A stretch of DNA of 64,000 nt from Schistocerca nitens (taxonomy: Eukaryota > Arthropoda > Insecta > Orthoptera > Acrididae): positions 123,465,521-123,529,520 of the forward strand of contig NC_064621.1 in assembly GCF_023898315.1 (NCBI RefSeq), in the 5' to 3' direction. Each line of letters starts with the position of its first letter. Within the stretch, counting starts at the first letter, position 1. The notes under the pieces are model-generated. The model did not search any database and was not told the origin of the DNA. It saw only the letters and a list, made by a program, of their open reading frames with translations. Both the position numbers and the translations under genes were made by a program. Below are positions 10,261 through 21,101 of the stretch, one piece after another.

Positions 10261-11309
10261 GAGTTCCTACGCTAAACTTAACCGTCTTGGTCCCCCCTAC
10301 AATTTCTCAATGTCTGCAAACGGACTTTAGTTGCAGCCTGTATTTGTTGTTGTGGTCTACAGCCCAAATACTGATTTCATGCACGCTGGCATATTACTCT
10401 ATCCTATGCAAGGCTATTAATCTCCGAATAACTACTGCAAATTACATTCTTTTGAACCTGCTTACTGTATTTATCTCTTTGTCCCCCTCTAAAATTTTTT
10501 ACCCTCCAGTACTAAATTGGTGATCCCATGATGTCTCCGAATGTGTCCTAACAACCAATACGTTCTTGTGGTCATATTGTGCCAAAAATTCCTTTTTCTC
10601 TCGAATTCTATTCAGTGCCTCCTAATTAGGTACATCATCTACGCACTTAAGTTTCAGCATTCTTCTATAGTACCACATTTCAAAACGTCTATTCTCTTCT
10701 TGTCTCAACTGTTTATCGTACATGTTTCACGACCATACAAGGCTACACTCCAGATAGATGCCTTCAGAAATGACTTCCTAATCTACATCTACATCAATAC
10801 TCTGCAATAGATCTTACGGCGCGTGGCGGAGGGTACTTCCTACAATTACTAGTCTTTTCCTTTCCTGTTCCATTTGCAAACAGAAAGCAGGAAAAACGAC
10901 TGTCTAAATGTCTTCGAATGAGCCCCAATTTGTCGTATCTTGTATTCGTGGTACTTATGCGCAATGTAGAATCGTGCGGCAGTCAGCTTCAAATGCCGGT
11001 TCTCTAAATTTTTGCAATAGCGCTCCTCGAAAAGAACATCCCTTCCCTCCGGAGATTCCCATTTGAGTTCCCGAAGCATCTCAGTAACACTTGCATGTTG
11101 TTCGAAACTACCAGTAGCAAATCTAGCAGTCAGTCTCTGAATTACCTCGTTGTTTTCCTTTAGTCCGATCTGGTATGGATCCCAAACACTCGAGCAGTAC
11201 TTAAGAATAGGTCGCACCAGGGTCCCATATGCGATCTGTTTTACAGATGAACCACGCTTTCCTACAAACTTCCCAGTAAACGGAAGTGGACTATTAGCGT
11301 TTACTAGTA

Positions 11310-12420
11310 GGGGAAGGGTGGGCATAGTGGCCACTGGCTGTTACTGCACTGTACAGTGCTGCTACACAGCGGCGGACGCGTCAACTATTCCGTTGGTACG
11401 CCATCTCAGAGGTGTTGAAGATGGAAGATGTTCTGATCACTTTTTTAAAAGTTATTGAATATTTTCGTGTTTTTCAATGTCCTGGTGTAAGGTTAGTGTA
11501 TTTAACTAACTATTATAACCAAACTTTCATTGATAATACAGGCAACTAATGGTAACATCTTAAAAAAGATGTATTTAGGCTACAAAATTATGTGTCTGTA
11601 TAACGCGTTGCTCGATTCGTTTAGCCGGTAGTGTGGCGTTTATATAATGACGGCGAAGAGGGCAAAGTAGCCACGTCTATAGCCACTTTGCGCGACATAA
11701 AGTAAAATACATTTTCATTGAAAAATAATAGTATTGTATCTTGTTTACAAAACTATTGAGGGTTTCAAACGGCCAACCCAGCCCACTGCCTCCTTGCAAT
11801 ACTTCATGTGATTTAATCAGCACCTCCAAGACCAATAGGCCCTATACTTTTGCTGTAAGCCCACAGGATATTGTTCCAATCCCTAAAGCAAATATTAACA
11901 AGAAAATAAACGAAAAAAAGGAACAGCTGCAGTTTTGACTTCAAGCCCTTTCAAGATGAAACTAGTTGCCGCAAAAACAGAAAAAGAAGAAAAGGAAAGA
12001 CTTAAGAAAATAAAGCTGGAACTGAAAAAAGAAAAACAGAGTAAGAAGAGGAATGAAGGAGGCAAAGAAAAAGTTAAAGGAAAGCAGAAACCGGAATCAA
12101 AATCAGCGAAGCGTGCTTTGTTTAACGACTCGGACAGTGATTTGAGTGATACTGATTGCTTTTTCTGTGGGGACTTGTGTTCCAAGTCAAGGGAGAATGA
12201 AGGATGGGTAAGGTGTTCAGGCTGTTCACGGTGGGCACATGAGGCTTGTGCCGGCTGTGAAGAAGAAGACGACAGTGACTTTATTTGTGACGTTTGTAAA
12301 TAAACTCAGTGTGAAACTTCCTTTTTCTACGATAGCAATAATATTTTTATTTTGAAAATACACTTTCATTTAGTATACAAATTCAGTTTAAATTTTGTAT
12401 TTTATATTGGGCAAAGCGGC
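11310..12420 (+). mobile_element. Pogo-like DNA transposon, internally deleted
   Basis: TA flanks the segment (11308-11309 and 12421-12422), and the CR1 LINE continues on both sides, so the insertion limits are well placed. GGGCAWAGYRGCYAC motifs occur at 11320, 11661 and 12410, with an inverted partner at 11681, so the terminal structure is rearranged and no clean inverted repeats are visible. The only coding part is the C-terminal end of the transposase. The catalytic core is absent, so the copy cannot move by itself. Confidence 0.7.
11741..12303 (+). pseudogene. C-terminal remnant of a pogo/jerky-type transposase with a PHD-like zinc finger
   Basis: 11741-11938 includes TFAVSPQDIVPIPKANINKK, which resembles the SPEDI.P.PKA segment that follows the DDE core in jerky/Tigger-type transposases. 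The next frame (11935-12303) carries a lysine/glutamate-rich basic stretch, an acidic DSDSDLSD patch, and a Cys/His cluster: C-x2-C, C-x2-C, H-x2-C, C-x2-C around CFFCGDLC, VRCSGC, WAHEAC, ICDVCK. This spacing is that of a PHD-type zinc finger often found at the end of insect pogo-like transposases. A frameshift at about 11935 separates the two parts. The basic stretch could also suggest chromatin or DNA binding. Confidence 0.7.
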
Positions 12421-12893
12421 TACTTCATGTGCTCGTTCCATTTCACATCGCTTTCCAATGTTACGCCCAGAAATTTAAACGACTTGACTGTGTCAAGTGA
12501 GGCACTGCTAATTCTGTATCCGAATATTATGGGCTTGTTTTTCCTACTCATCATCATTCAGTTACATATTTCTACATTTAGAGCTATCTGCCATTCATCA
12601 CATTATGTCCAACTCATCTTGTACTCTCCTTCAGTCACTCAGAGACGACACCTTGCCGAAAACCACACCACCACAAGTAAACAACCGAAGATTGCTGACT
12701 GCCCTTCCCGCCAAATCATTTATGTATATAGAGAAGAACAGCGCTCCTATCACACTTCCCTGGGACACTCCTGACGATACCCTTGTCTCTGATGAAAATT
12801 TGCCGTCGAGGACAACATACTGGGTTCTGCAACTTAACAAGTCTTCGAGCTAGTCACATATCTGTGTATCTATTGCTTATGCTCATACCTTCT

Positions 12894-13661
12894 TGTGGTG
12901 TCAGTACTGTAAGACCTTCGGTACAAACACCCTCAGATTATTTGACTTGTCGCTCTAACGAAGTAGGTGAGTGTCAGCAATATGTCTCGTGGAACTATCG
13001 TGGCGTGTTTATCTTCTGCCGTTAGGTTAGACGATAGAAATGTCACTTGCACACGTAGAGTAGCAGATTGACGGTGACCGACTTTAAACAGAACATGATT
13101 AATTTTCACACACATTTATTAAAATAATAAAAAGCATAGACATACGTAACTTGATTCTGGATGCTGTTTACAATTGACAATCTGAAGTTCCTTTGGTCTT
13201 GGTACGGTAATCTTATTCTCACTTATCTCTGATACTTGACAAAGTGTCTATTCATTTATCTTCATGGCTATGTACAGGAATATTGTAATCTTATTAGGCG
13301 CAGACTGAAACTTGACTATAGACTGGTACAGACTAATGCAGACTGCTACAGACTGGTGCAGACAAATGCAGACTGACTAATCGGAGGTCTGTACATTCGT
13401 TATAATACCTCGCGTGTTCATGTATCACTGCGCGAGTGTGATCTGCGAGGAGAAAAGGTTCTACCTTAGCAGCAATCTCATTGGCGACGTTACATATTAA
13501 TACGCGGATCGGCGGAAGCAGAATTTGGTCCGTATCTAAGGCAGCGCCATCTCGTAGTGCCGAGACGGACGAGCGCTGCGGCTGCGCTGTTGTGCTTAGT
13601 GGGGCGCGCTCTAGTGGGAAAGTTGTGTACGCGCTGACTAAGCGGAACTATGTACACAACA
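12894..13661 (-). mobile_element. Solo LTR (768 bp)
   Basis: Bounded by TG...CA on the element (minus) strand (TGTTGTGTACATAG ... CTGACACCACA). It has a perfect 5-bp target duplication CTTCT at 12889-12893 and 13662-13666. Inside, on the minus strand, are a TATTATAACG stretch that could be a core promoter and AATAAA (about 13119) as a possible polyadenylation signal. A short tandem repeat of CAGACTGGTACAGACTAATG type lies at 13304-13380. The CR1 reverse-transcriptase sequence resumes directly on both sides. No internal retroviral sequence remains, as expected after LTR-LTR recombination. Confidence 0.85.
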
Positions 13662-14027
13662 CTTCTCTAACAACCTGCTATGGGGCACTATGTCAAACAC
13701 TTCCCCGAAATTTAAAAAATGGAACCTTCCTGTTGCAGTTCGCAGTATATAATGTGAGAAAAGGTCAAGCTGAGTTTCGCATGAGCGATGCTTTCTAAAA
13801 CCATGCTGATTCGTGGACAAAAGCTTCTCAGTCTCAAGAAAGTTTATTATATTCGAACTGAGAAGATGTTCAAGGATTCTGCTGCAAACAGCAGTTAGGG
13901 ATATTAGTCTATAAGTTTGCGGGTCCGTTCTTTTACCCTTCTTATAAATAGGAGTCTGCACTTTTTTCCAGTCACTAGGAACTTTGCGCTTGCCGAGAGA
14001 TTCGCGATAAAGGCAACCTAAGTAAGG

Positions 14028-14230
14028 TTCAAAAATGGTTCAAATGGCTCTGAGCACTATGGGACTTAACATCTGAGGTCATCAGTCCCCTAGACTTAGA
14101 ACTACTTAAACCTAACTAACCTAAGGACAGCAAACACATCCATGACCGAGGCAGGACTCGAACCTGCGACCGTAGCAGCAGCGCGGTTCCGGCCTGAAGC
14201 GCCTAGAACCGTTCGGCCACAACGGTCGGC
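14028..14230 (-). mobile_element. SINE family A, full length
   Basis: A perfect 12-bp target duplication ACCTAAGTAAGG is at 14016-14027 and 14231-14242. It interrupts the CR1 ORF2 linker region. Confidence 0.94.
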
Positions 14231-15038
14231 ACCTAAGTAAGGGGCCAATGCCGTAGAGTACTCTTTGAAAAACCTAATTGAGATTCCATCCAGGCCTGGT
14301 GACTTATTTGTTTTCAACTCCTTGTTTCTCTACGCCATGGATGCTTATTATAATGGCGTCCATACGGGGTTCTGTTCGATGGTCAAACGACGGTATGTTT
14401 GTACGATTCGCTGGAGTGAATGATTTCGTAAACGTGAAATTTAAAACTTCGGCTTTCGTTTTGTTGTCCTCAACTGCCACACCAGACTGGTCAACAAGTG
14501 ACTGGATGGAAGCGTTAGACTCATTTAGCTATTTTACTTAGGAACAGAATTTTCTCGGGTTCTCTGTCAGATCTTCTGCTAAGGAATGACGGTGGTAATA
14601 GTTGTACAGTTGTATGCTTTGAACATAGATATTTTCACAGAAGCAGGAACCTCTACTAGCCTTTCCTTGTCGTCATTTGCGCTTTCTCTTTTGAACCGAG
14701 AATGCAACAGCCTCTGCTTCCTCAATACTTTCAGAATCTCGTTATTAAACAGTGGAGGGTATTTTACGTCATTAATCCACTTACTAGACGCATAATTCCC
14801 TAGACCACGATTTCCAGTCTCCTTAAACTTTGCCCATAGTTCCTCTACGTACATCTTACTGGAACTAAGTGATGTCAAATGACTGTCTGACTGCTTGTCT
14901 GCTGTTTGTAGCAGAAATACTCTCCTGGCTTTCTTGATTGATTTATTAACTTTCGTAACTATAGTTGCTATAATGACCTCGTGATCGCTAATCCCCGTTT
15001 TTATACTGACGTTGTCGGTAGGGTCCGGCCTGTTTGTA

Positions 15039-16354
15039 CGTAGGTTGGAACTTAAATAGTGGCAACACAGCTGTGGAGACACTATGCAGTGGAAACTACT
15101 ATTGTCGCTGATAGCACACGTTGTTGACATACCTACCTTACCTCCGAGCAAATGGACTCGCCCGTCCCACGTCACCGGCGTGCGCACAATCGAGGGAAAC
15201 ACAGTCACATGTGATCGAGCGGTCTAACGTAATGGCGTCACTATGTTTTCGAAACAGGAACAACGGAGTTGGATCAAGATTGAATGTGCCAGAGGTCGTA
15301 CAGCACGACAGTGTCATCAAGGTCTTAAAGAGGGATGCGGGAATCAGCATTGCCATACAGAACAGTGGCACGTTGGGTAAAAGCCTTCAACGAAGGTCGG
15401 AAAACTGTGGCAGGCATGCATAGGGCAGGTCGTCCTAGAGTCTCTCAAGAAGAAGTGCATGCTGTGCCGCGTTAGTGGACAGTGATGGACGCCATACGAT
15501 TCGTGAGCTCGCCCACGAAATCGGATTAGCGCATACGACTGTGCTTCGCATCCTGAAGGAGCGCCTGTGCATGCGAAAAATTGCATCACGATGGGTTCCG
15601 CATGACTTGACGGAAATGCAGAAATGGATGCGTTACGACGCTGCTCGGGCGCACTTGGAGCGCTACGAGCGCGAAGGAGAGGCTTTCTTACGCCGTATGG
15701 TAACACTGGATGAGACTTGGGCCACATCGTACTGAAACACCAATCCAACGAATGACGTCATTATGGGTCGCCGCGAAAGTCGAAAGTGCGTCAGAGCCCC
15801 AGTATGGTGAAAGTTATGGTGATTCTCGTGTACGGCTGTGATGGTGTTATCCTAACGCATTACATTCCTGCACGGCAGACCGTCAGTGCACAGTATTATT
15901 GTTCGTTTTTGGAGCATCACCTGCGAACAGCTTTGCGAAAGAAGCGCGACACTTTCTGCGCAACCCACCAATCATTTTGCACGACAATGCGCGGTCACAG
16001 ACAGGGCAAGCTGTGGCTGCTTTGTTCGGTCGATGGGACAGGGAAGTACTGTACCATCCACCATACTCCCCGGACTTAAGTCCTTGTGACTTTGATTTGA
16101 TTCCGAAGATGAAGGAACCACTTCGTGGCATTCGCTTTAGAACTGTTCCAGAGATTCGGCAGGCAGTAGACCGCTATATTCGCACCATCAACAGAACAAG
16201 CTCTACTAACGATGTACTACGCCTTCCATATCGCTGGCAATGGGTTCTACACAACTCTAGTGACTACTTTGAAGGACCGTAACAGGTGCAAGCATGTAAC
16301 TCTTTTGTATCGGTTGTGAATAAATAGTTGCCACTATTTGAGTTCCAGACCTCG
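15039..16354 (+). mobile_element. Mariner transposon with DD34D transposase remnant
   Basis: The inverted ends CGTAGGTTGGAACTTAAATA and (reverse complement) CGAGGTCTGGAACTCAAATA share the TAGTGGCAAC inner part, flanked by TA at 15037-15038 and 16355-16356. The plus-strand transposase is broken. An N-terminal part starts near 15250 (MFSKQEQRSWIKIE), 15475-15735 carries the second DNA-binding part and TLDETWATSY with the first Asp, and 15899-16282 carries LHDNARSQTG (second Asp) and PPYSPDLSPCDFDL (third Asp). I count 34 residues between them, the classical mariner spacing. It sits in the CR1 endonuclease region. Confidence 0.92.
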
Positions 16355-16989
16355 TAGATAGAAGGTCTAAGATATTTCAATTGCTTGTGTGTTGCCGAAC
16401 TAGCTGCTCAAGACAGTTTCCAGAAAACGTGTGCAAAAATACTTTGCGTGACGGTCTGTCTTTACCCCCTGCAATGAATGCATAGATGTCGCAGTCAATA
16501 CTCGGCAGGTTAAAATCGCCTCCAGCTAGTAGTGCATGATCGGGGCATTTAAGCACTGCTGACCACAGATATTCTTTGAAACACTCTAGAACTGTCACGG
16601 CAGAATCGGGTGGCAGTAAAAACATCCAATAATGAACTTGGTTTCATCTAGACGTGTTATACGCGTTTCACCTAGACCTTTTGTACGCAAACTGTTAACT
16701 TTCTTGTCACAGTCAACCTCGACCTCAATAAAGATAATATTTTTGTCACCTACAATGAACACTCCCCCTCTTGTGGCCTTTAATCTTCTTTCCGAAATAC
16801 GTTCCATGACTCACTAAATACCTCAAAGCTTTCCACTTCGAATTTCAGCCAGCTCTCGGTCTCAAGAATAATTTGATCGTGAGAACTTTTCTGGAGGTCA
16901 GTAAATTCGGGAACTTCCTACGGATATTTAGACAGTTTACTGATAAAATTTTGACAATCAAAATGTCTTTAATCTAAACCCAGTCTGAT

Positions 16990-18170
16990 GAGACTCCGAA
17001 GGCTTTCCCGGCGTAATAATTGATAATATTCTTCTCGGGTGTGCAGCGGATCACAACGTCATCTTGACACCATATTTCAGCGGTCCACCTGGCCGCCATC
17101 TTCAGGTGAGAGTGCTGGTACACGATCTCGCCGGAACTGACTTCTCAGCGCAAGCGGCGGACCCTATACAGGGTGTTACAAAAAGGTACGGCCAAGCTTT
17201 CAGGAAACATTCCTCACACACAAATAAAGAAAAGATGTTATGTGAACATGTGTCCGGAAACGCTTAATTTCCATGTTAGAACTCATTTTAGTTTCGTCAG
17301 TATGTTCTTCCACCTACGCTCAATGGAGCACGTTATCATGATTTCATACGGGATACTCTACCTGTGCTGCTGGAACATGTGCCTTTACAAGTACGACACA
17401 ACATGTGGTTCATGCACGATGGAGCTCCTGCACATTTCAGTCGAAGTGTTCAAACGCTTCTCAACAACAGATTCTGTGACCGATATATTGGGAGAGGCGG
17501 ACCAATTCCATGGCCTCCACGGTCTCCTGACCTCAACCCTCTTGACTTTCATTTATGGGGGCATTTGAAAGCTCTTGTCTACGCAACCCCGGTACCAAAT
17601 GTAGAGACTGTTCGTGCTCGTATTGTGGACGGCTGTGATACAATACGCCATTCTCCACGGCTGCATCAGGGCATCAGGGATTCGATGCGACGGAGGGTGG
17701 ATGCATGTATCCTCGCTAACGGAGGACATTTTGAACATTTCCAGTAACAAAGTGTTTGAAGTCACGCTGGTACGGTCTGTTGCTGTGTGTTTCCATTCTA
17801 TGATTAATGTGATTTGAAGAGAAGTAATAAAATGAGCTCTAACATTGAAAGTAAGCGTTTCCGGACACATGTCCACATAACATATTTTCTTTCTTTGTGT
17901 GTGAGGAATGTTTCCTGAAAGTTTGGCTGTACCTTTTTGTAACACCCTGTATAGGCCGCAGAAGGCCCACAACGCGTGCGCGAGGTGCCGTAACTGCCCT
18001 CTAGCGCAAGTAAACATACAGCGCCCCAGAGGTGGAAACAGGCGAAATCGAGATATCACTATCAAAAATTAAACGTTATTCCGACGATTATTATTATTCC
18101 GACAAATATTATTATTAAACACAGTCTGACTTCCCCTGCTGTGTATCGACTGGCGAGTGTTCGTCAGAGT
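16990..18170. other. Unassigned repeat DNA within the CR1 copy, around the DD41D derivative
   Basis: 16990-17168 and 17950-18170 do not read as CR1 in either strand, although CR1 flanks them. They contain GC-rich stretches (CAGCGGTCCACCTGGCCGCC; AGGCCCACAACGCGTGCGCG) and a short TTATTATT tract. Probably a further inserted repeat that I cannot name, which was then hit by the transposon at 17169. Confidence 0.4.
17169..17949 (+). mobile_element. DD41D transposon, internally deleted derivative with long inverted ends
   Basis: The ends are about 115-bp inverted repeats starting CAGGGTGTTACAAAAAGGTACGG and ending with the mirrored CAAAAAGGTACAGCC. TA (TATA) lies on both sides. The plus-strand open frame 17364-17747 is the C-terminal third of a transposase: second Asp in WFMHDGAPAHF, third Asp in SPDLNPLDFHLWG. 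There are 41 residues between them by count, hence DD41D. The DNA-binding domains and first Asp are missing, while the frame that remains is open, so it is a fairly young non-autonomous copy. Confidence 0.88.
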
Positions 18171-19193
18171 ACGTCAAACTACCGCCTAGCCTAAAAACCC
18201 TCATGTGTGCTCCACAGATACTCTGCTACCCAAGCAGCTGCTTCCTTTGTGTAGTGCACCCCAACCGATCACAAAGATCTATAAATCTGCAGCCAAGTCC
18301 GTCGCAGAGTCGACGAACCTTTGGGTTGAGGACCTCCACTCGTTTCCAAACAAATTACCCCGATCAGCTCTGGGAACGATGCTGCAAACTGCGAGCTGTG
18401 CTTGCTCTCCGCACACGAGGTCAGCGATCTTCATCACATCCACCAGCCGCCTGTACGAACTGAGGATCGCTTCAGAACCCATGAGAGAGGCGTCGTTGGT
18501 GCCAACGTGAGCCATAACATGCAGACGGTTGAACCCTGCACGCTCGATAGCCACAGGCAAGGCCGCCTCCACATCTCGGATGAGGCCCTCCGGTAGACAT
18601 ACGGAATGCACTTTGACTTTCTTTCTAGCCGCGAACGCTACCTGTCTTATGGGCTCCATAACCTGCCTAATGCCTGGTGTTGGAGCTCCCGAAAACCAGT
18701 GAACACCTCCCACAGTGTGCCTGTTGGGACACTCCTTAAGGAGTGAATGGGCGAGGCTAGATGATCAGTCTCCACATTGGTCTTCTGCCTCGAGCGACGC
18801 GAACGCGCTATCACCCTCCACTCAGTGTGCTTGAGTACGGATCCATCACGTTGGGTGCAGTAGGAGGTGTCTCAGTGGCATAGCCCGTGGACGAAAAGAG
18901 CTGCACCTGAAGTGTCCCATGCTTAAATGTATATTCGATGTTAATAAATTTCTCGTCTTCAGAAACGCTTTTCCTGCCATTGACAATCCACATTTTATAT
19001 CCTCTCTATTTTGGCCATAATCAGTTATTTTGCTGCCCAAATAGAAAAACTCGTCTACTACTTTTCCTCATCTAATCCCCTCGGCGTCGGCAGATTTAAT
19101 TCGATTACATTCCATTACCCGTGTTCTACTTCTGTAACGCTCATAATCTCCTTACAAGGCACTGTTCACTCCGTTCAACTGCTCTTCCTAGTC

Positions 19194-19389
19194 GCGTGCC
19201 GGGGTGGCCGAGCGGTTCTAGGCGCTACAGTCTGGAACCGCGCGACCGCTAGGGTCGCAGGCTCGAATCCTGCCTGGGGCTTGGATGTGTGTGATTTCCT
19301 TAGGTTAGTAAGGTTTAAGTAGTTCTAAGTTCTAGGGGACTGATGACCACAGCAGTTAAGTCCCATAGTGCTCAGAGCCATTTGAACCA
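19194..19389 (+). mobile_element. SINE family A, full length
   Basis: An 11-bp target duplication TCTTCCWAGTC is at 19183-19193 and 19390-19400 with one mismatch. It is inserted in the RTE-like LINE. Box B is GGCTCGAATCC, one base off the usual form. Confidence 0.92.
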
Positions 19390-19506
19390 TCTTCCAAGTC
19401 CTTTGCTGTCTCTGACAGAGTTACAACTTCATCCACAAAAATCAAAGTTTTTATTTCTTCTCCCTGAACATTAATTCCTATTCCAAATTTTTCTTTCGTT
19501 TCCTTT

Positions 19507-19748
19507 GGTTGGTTGGTTGATTTGGGGAAGGGGACCAAACAGCGAGGTCATTGGTCCCATTGGGTTAGGAAGGATGTGGAAGGAAGTCGGCCTTGCCATG
19601 TCAAAGGAACCATCCCCGCAATTGCCTGAAGCGATTTAGGGAAATCACGGAAAGCTTAAATCAGGATGGCCGGACTCGGGACTGAATCGTCGTCCTCCCG
19701 AATGCGAGTCCAGTGTGCTAACCACTGCGCCCCCTCGCTAGGTTTTGG
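19507..19748 (-). mobile_element. tRNA-derived SINE, family C
   Basis: A third SINE type. On the minus strand the tRNA-like head reads GAGGGGGCGCAGTGGTTAGC (box A) and a decayed box B near GATTCAGTCC. The body has CCTGATTTAAGCTTTCCGTG and GGTTCCTTTGACATGGC. The ends are approximate, with TTCCTTTG repeated on both sides (about 19499 and 19750) as a probable target duplication. It lies in the RTE-like LINE. Confidence 0.75.
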
Positions 19749-20257
19749 GTTCCTTTGCTCCTTGATCGACGTACGGGGCAATCCCGTCTCAATCGCTTCT
19801 CAATCACTGCTTCCCTTTCATGTATTCCAGTCAACACTGTCAAAAGCTTTCCCTAAGTCTTCAAATGCTATAAACGTGGGTTTGCCTTTCCTAAACCTAC
19901 TTTCAAGAGAAGTCGCAGGGTCAGTATTGCCTCGCGCGTTCCTGCATTTCTGCAGAATCCACGTGGATCTTCCCTGAGGTCGGCTTCTACCTGTTTTTCA
20001 ATTCAATAAAGGATTCGTGTTAGTATTTTACAACCATGAGCTATTAAACCGATAATTAGATCGTATTCACACTTATCAGAACCTGCTTTCTTTGGAATTT
20101 GAATTATTACATTCTTCTTGAAGTCTGAGACTATTTCGCCTGTTTCATACATCTTGCACACCAGGTGGAATAGTTTTGTCATTGCTGGCTCTACCAAGGA
20201 TATCAACAGTTCTGAAGAAATGTCGTCTACTCCATGGGCCTTGTTTCCACTTTCAGT

Positions 20258-20388
20258 TCAAAAATGGCTCTGAGCACTATGGGACTTAACTTCTGAGGTC
20301 ATCAGTCCCCTAGAACTTAGAACTACTTAGACCTAACTAACCTAAGGACATCACACACATCCATGCCCGAGGCAGGATTCGAACCTGC
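20258..20388 (-). mobile_element. SINE family A, 5'-truncated
   Basis: Only the tail and box B side survive (AAAAATGGCTCTGAGCAC ... GGATTCGAACCTGC). Most of the tRNA-like head is missing, and the RTE-like LINE resumes at 20391. Truncation of the 5' end is common in retroposition. Confidence 0.88.
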
Positions 20389-20497
20389 TGTATCATATCA
20401 CCAGTGTCATCTTCATCTGCTTCTTTTTCCGCTTCTGTAAAATTGTCTTCAAACTCATTTCTCTTGCATAGCTCCTCTACATAAGGTGTCACAGGAG

Positions 20498-21101
20498 GAG
20501 TGGTCACTATATGACAGAAACGATCATTCGAAGCACAAAAGTTCTGCAAACATGGATTCTGTCAAACAAATTTCTTCTGCTGCAAGCTCTTTGTTTTCCA
20601 TATTTTGTGAGGTGTTAGTACAGACCAAACAAGAAGTGAAAGCCTTAAAAGCTACGAGCACTTGTTCGTCTTCGCTATTGTGAAATACTTTTCTTCTCAA
20701 CAATTGCTCACAGCTCTTAAGATGTGCATTTTAGAGCACATGTTATGTAGACAACTTCTTCCAAAATATGGAAAGTAAACCGCTTCCAGTAAGATTCGTC
20801 AGGCGCATTTTATTTTGTGTTTCAGCAGATATTTGAAATTTCGCCTTTTTATTGTGGATATGGAGTCAGCCCTAACAGTTATTGCTCGTCACGTCTTTCA
20901 CACAACCATTTGTGTCAATAGAAAGCGGTGCTTTGATTCCCATTACAAACAAAATTATGTTTAATTCGGAATTTTACGTGTCCGTTCGATAGAGTGCTAT
21001 TCGTTTTATCGATATGTATTAACAAGGACAATAAAACACGAAGAATAAACAGCAACCTTATATATGTGGTGTCAGTTCTTTCGGACATATCCGAAAGAAC
21101 A
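20498..21101. other. Unassigned sequence with a hairpin and a repeat also found at 23727-23830
   Basis: No coding signal. 20955-21055 (TCGGAATTTTACGTG ... ATTCGTTTTATCGAT) is similar, inverted, to 23727-23825. At 21075-21100 an 11-bp perfect palindromic pair (GTTCTTTCGGA / TCCGAAAGAAC, 4-base loop) lies just before the tail of the next LINE. Confidence 0.5.

Larger units (their letters stand above)
10781..18924 (-). mobile_element. CR1-like LINE, nearly complete but split by five or more insertions
   Basis: Read from right to left: ORF1 part (18924-18190; EWRV block, VHSVCLPEGLIRDV, HVGTND, VHYT), endonuclease (about 16900-16360, LLAGGDFNLPSIDCDI), last endonuclease motif GISDHE and linker (15010-14280), reverse transcriptase (13960-13670, QTPIYKKGKRTDPQTYRLIS; 12840-12640, SGVSQGSV and LRLFTCGGVVF where LRLFADD is expected), the FKFLGVTLESDVKWNEH block (12480-12425), and the C-terminal LVRPILKYCSSVWDPYQIGL block (11305-10850). 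The 3' end is a (TAGATG)-type tail at 10781-10800. It is 5'-truncated within ORF1. Every gap coincides with a recognisable insertion except 16990-18170, which also holds unassigned repeat DNA. Confidence 0.82.
10337..20497 (-). mobile_element. RTE-like LINE split by a CR1 LINE
   Basis: 10337-10780 matches 34030-34460 (3' end beginning with a (CAA)n tail on the minus strand, then the C-terminal coding part). 18925-20497 matches the next part of the same element (34453-35600, with gaps): NLLTSNIHLS, a degraded FADD region near 19400-19450, and the PIPKKAGSDKCEYDLI block near 20040-20100. The two parts join at the point where the CR1 copy begins and ends. Three SINEs (19194, 19507, 20258) break the second part further. 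The copy has no long open frame. Its 5' boundary near 20497 is approximate. Confidence 0.8.

Noticed and set aside
13313-13380. CRISPR-like short repeats
   Set aside because: Imperfect tandem CAGACTGG repeats without spacers, inside an insect-type solo LTR.
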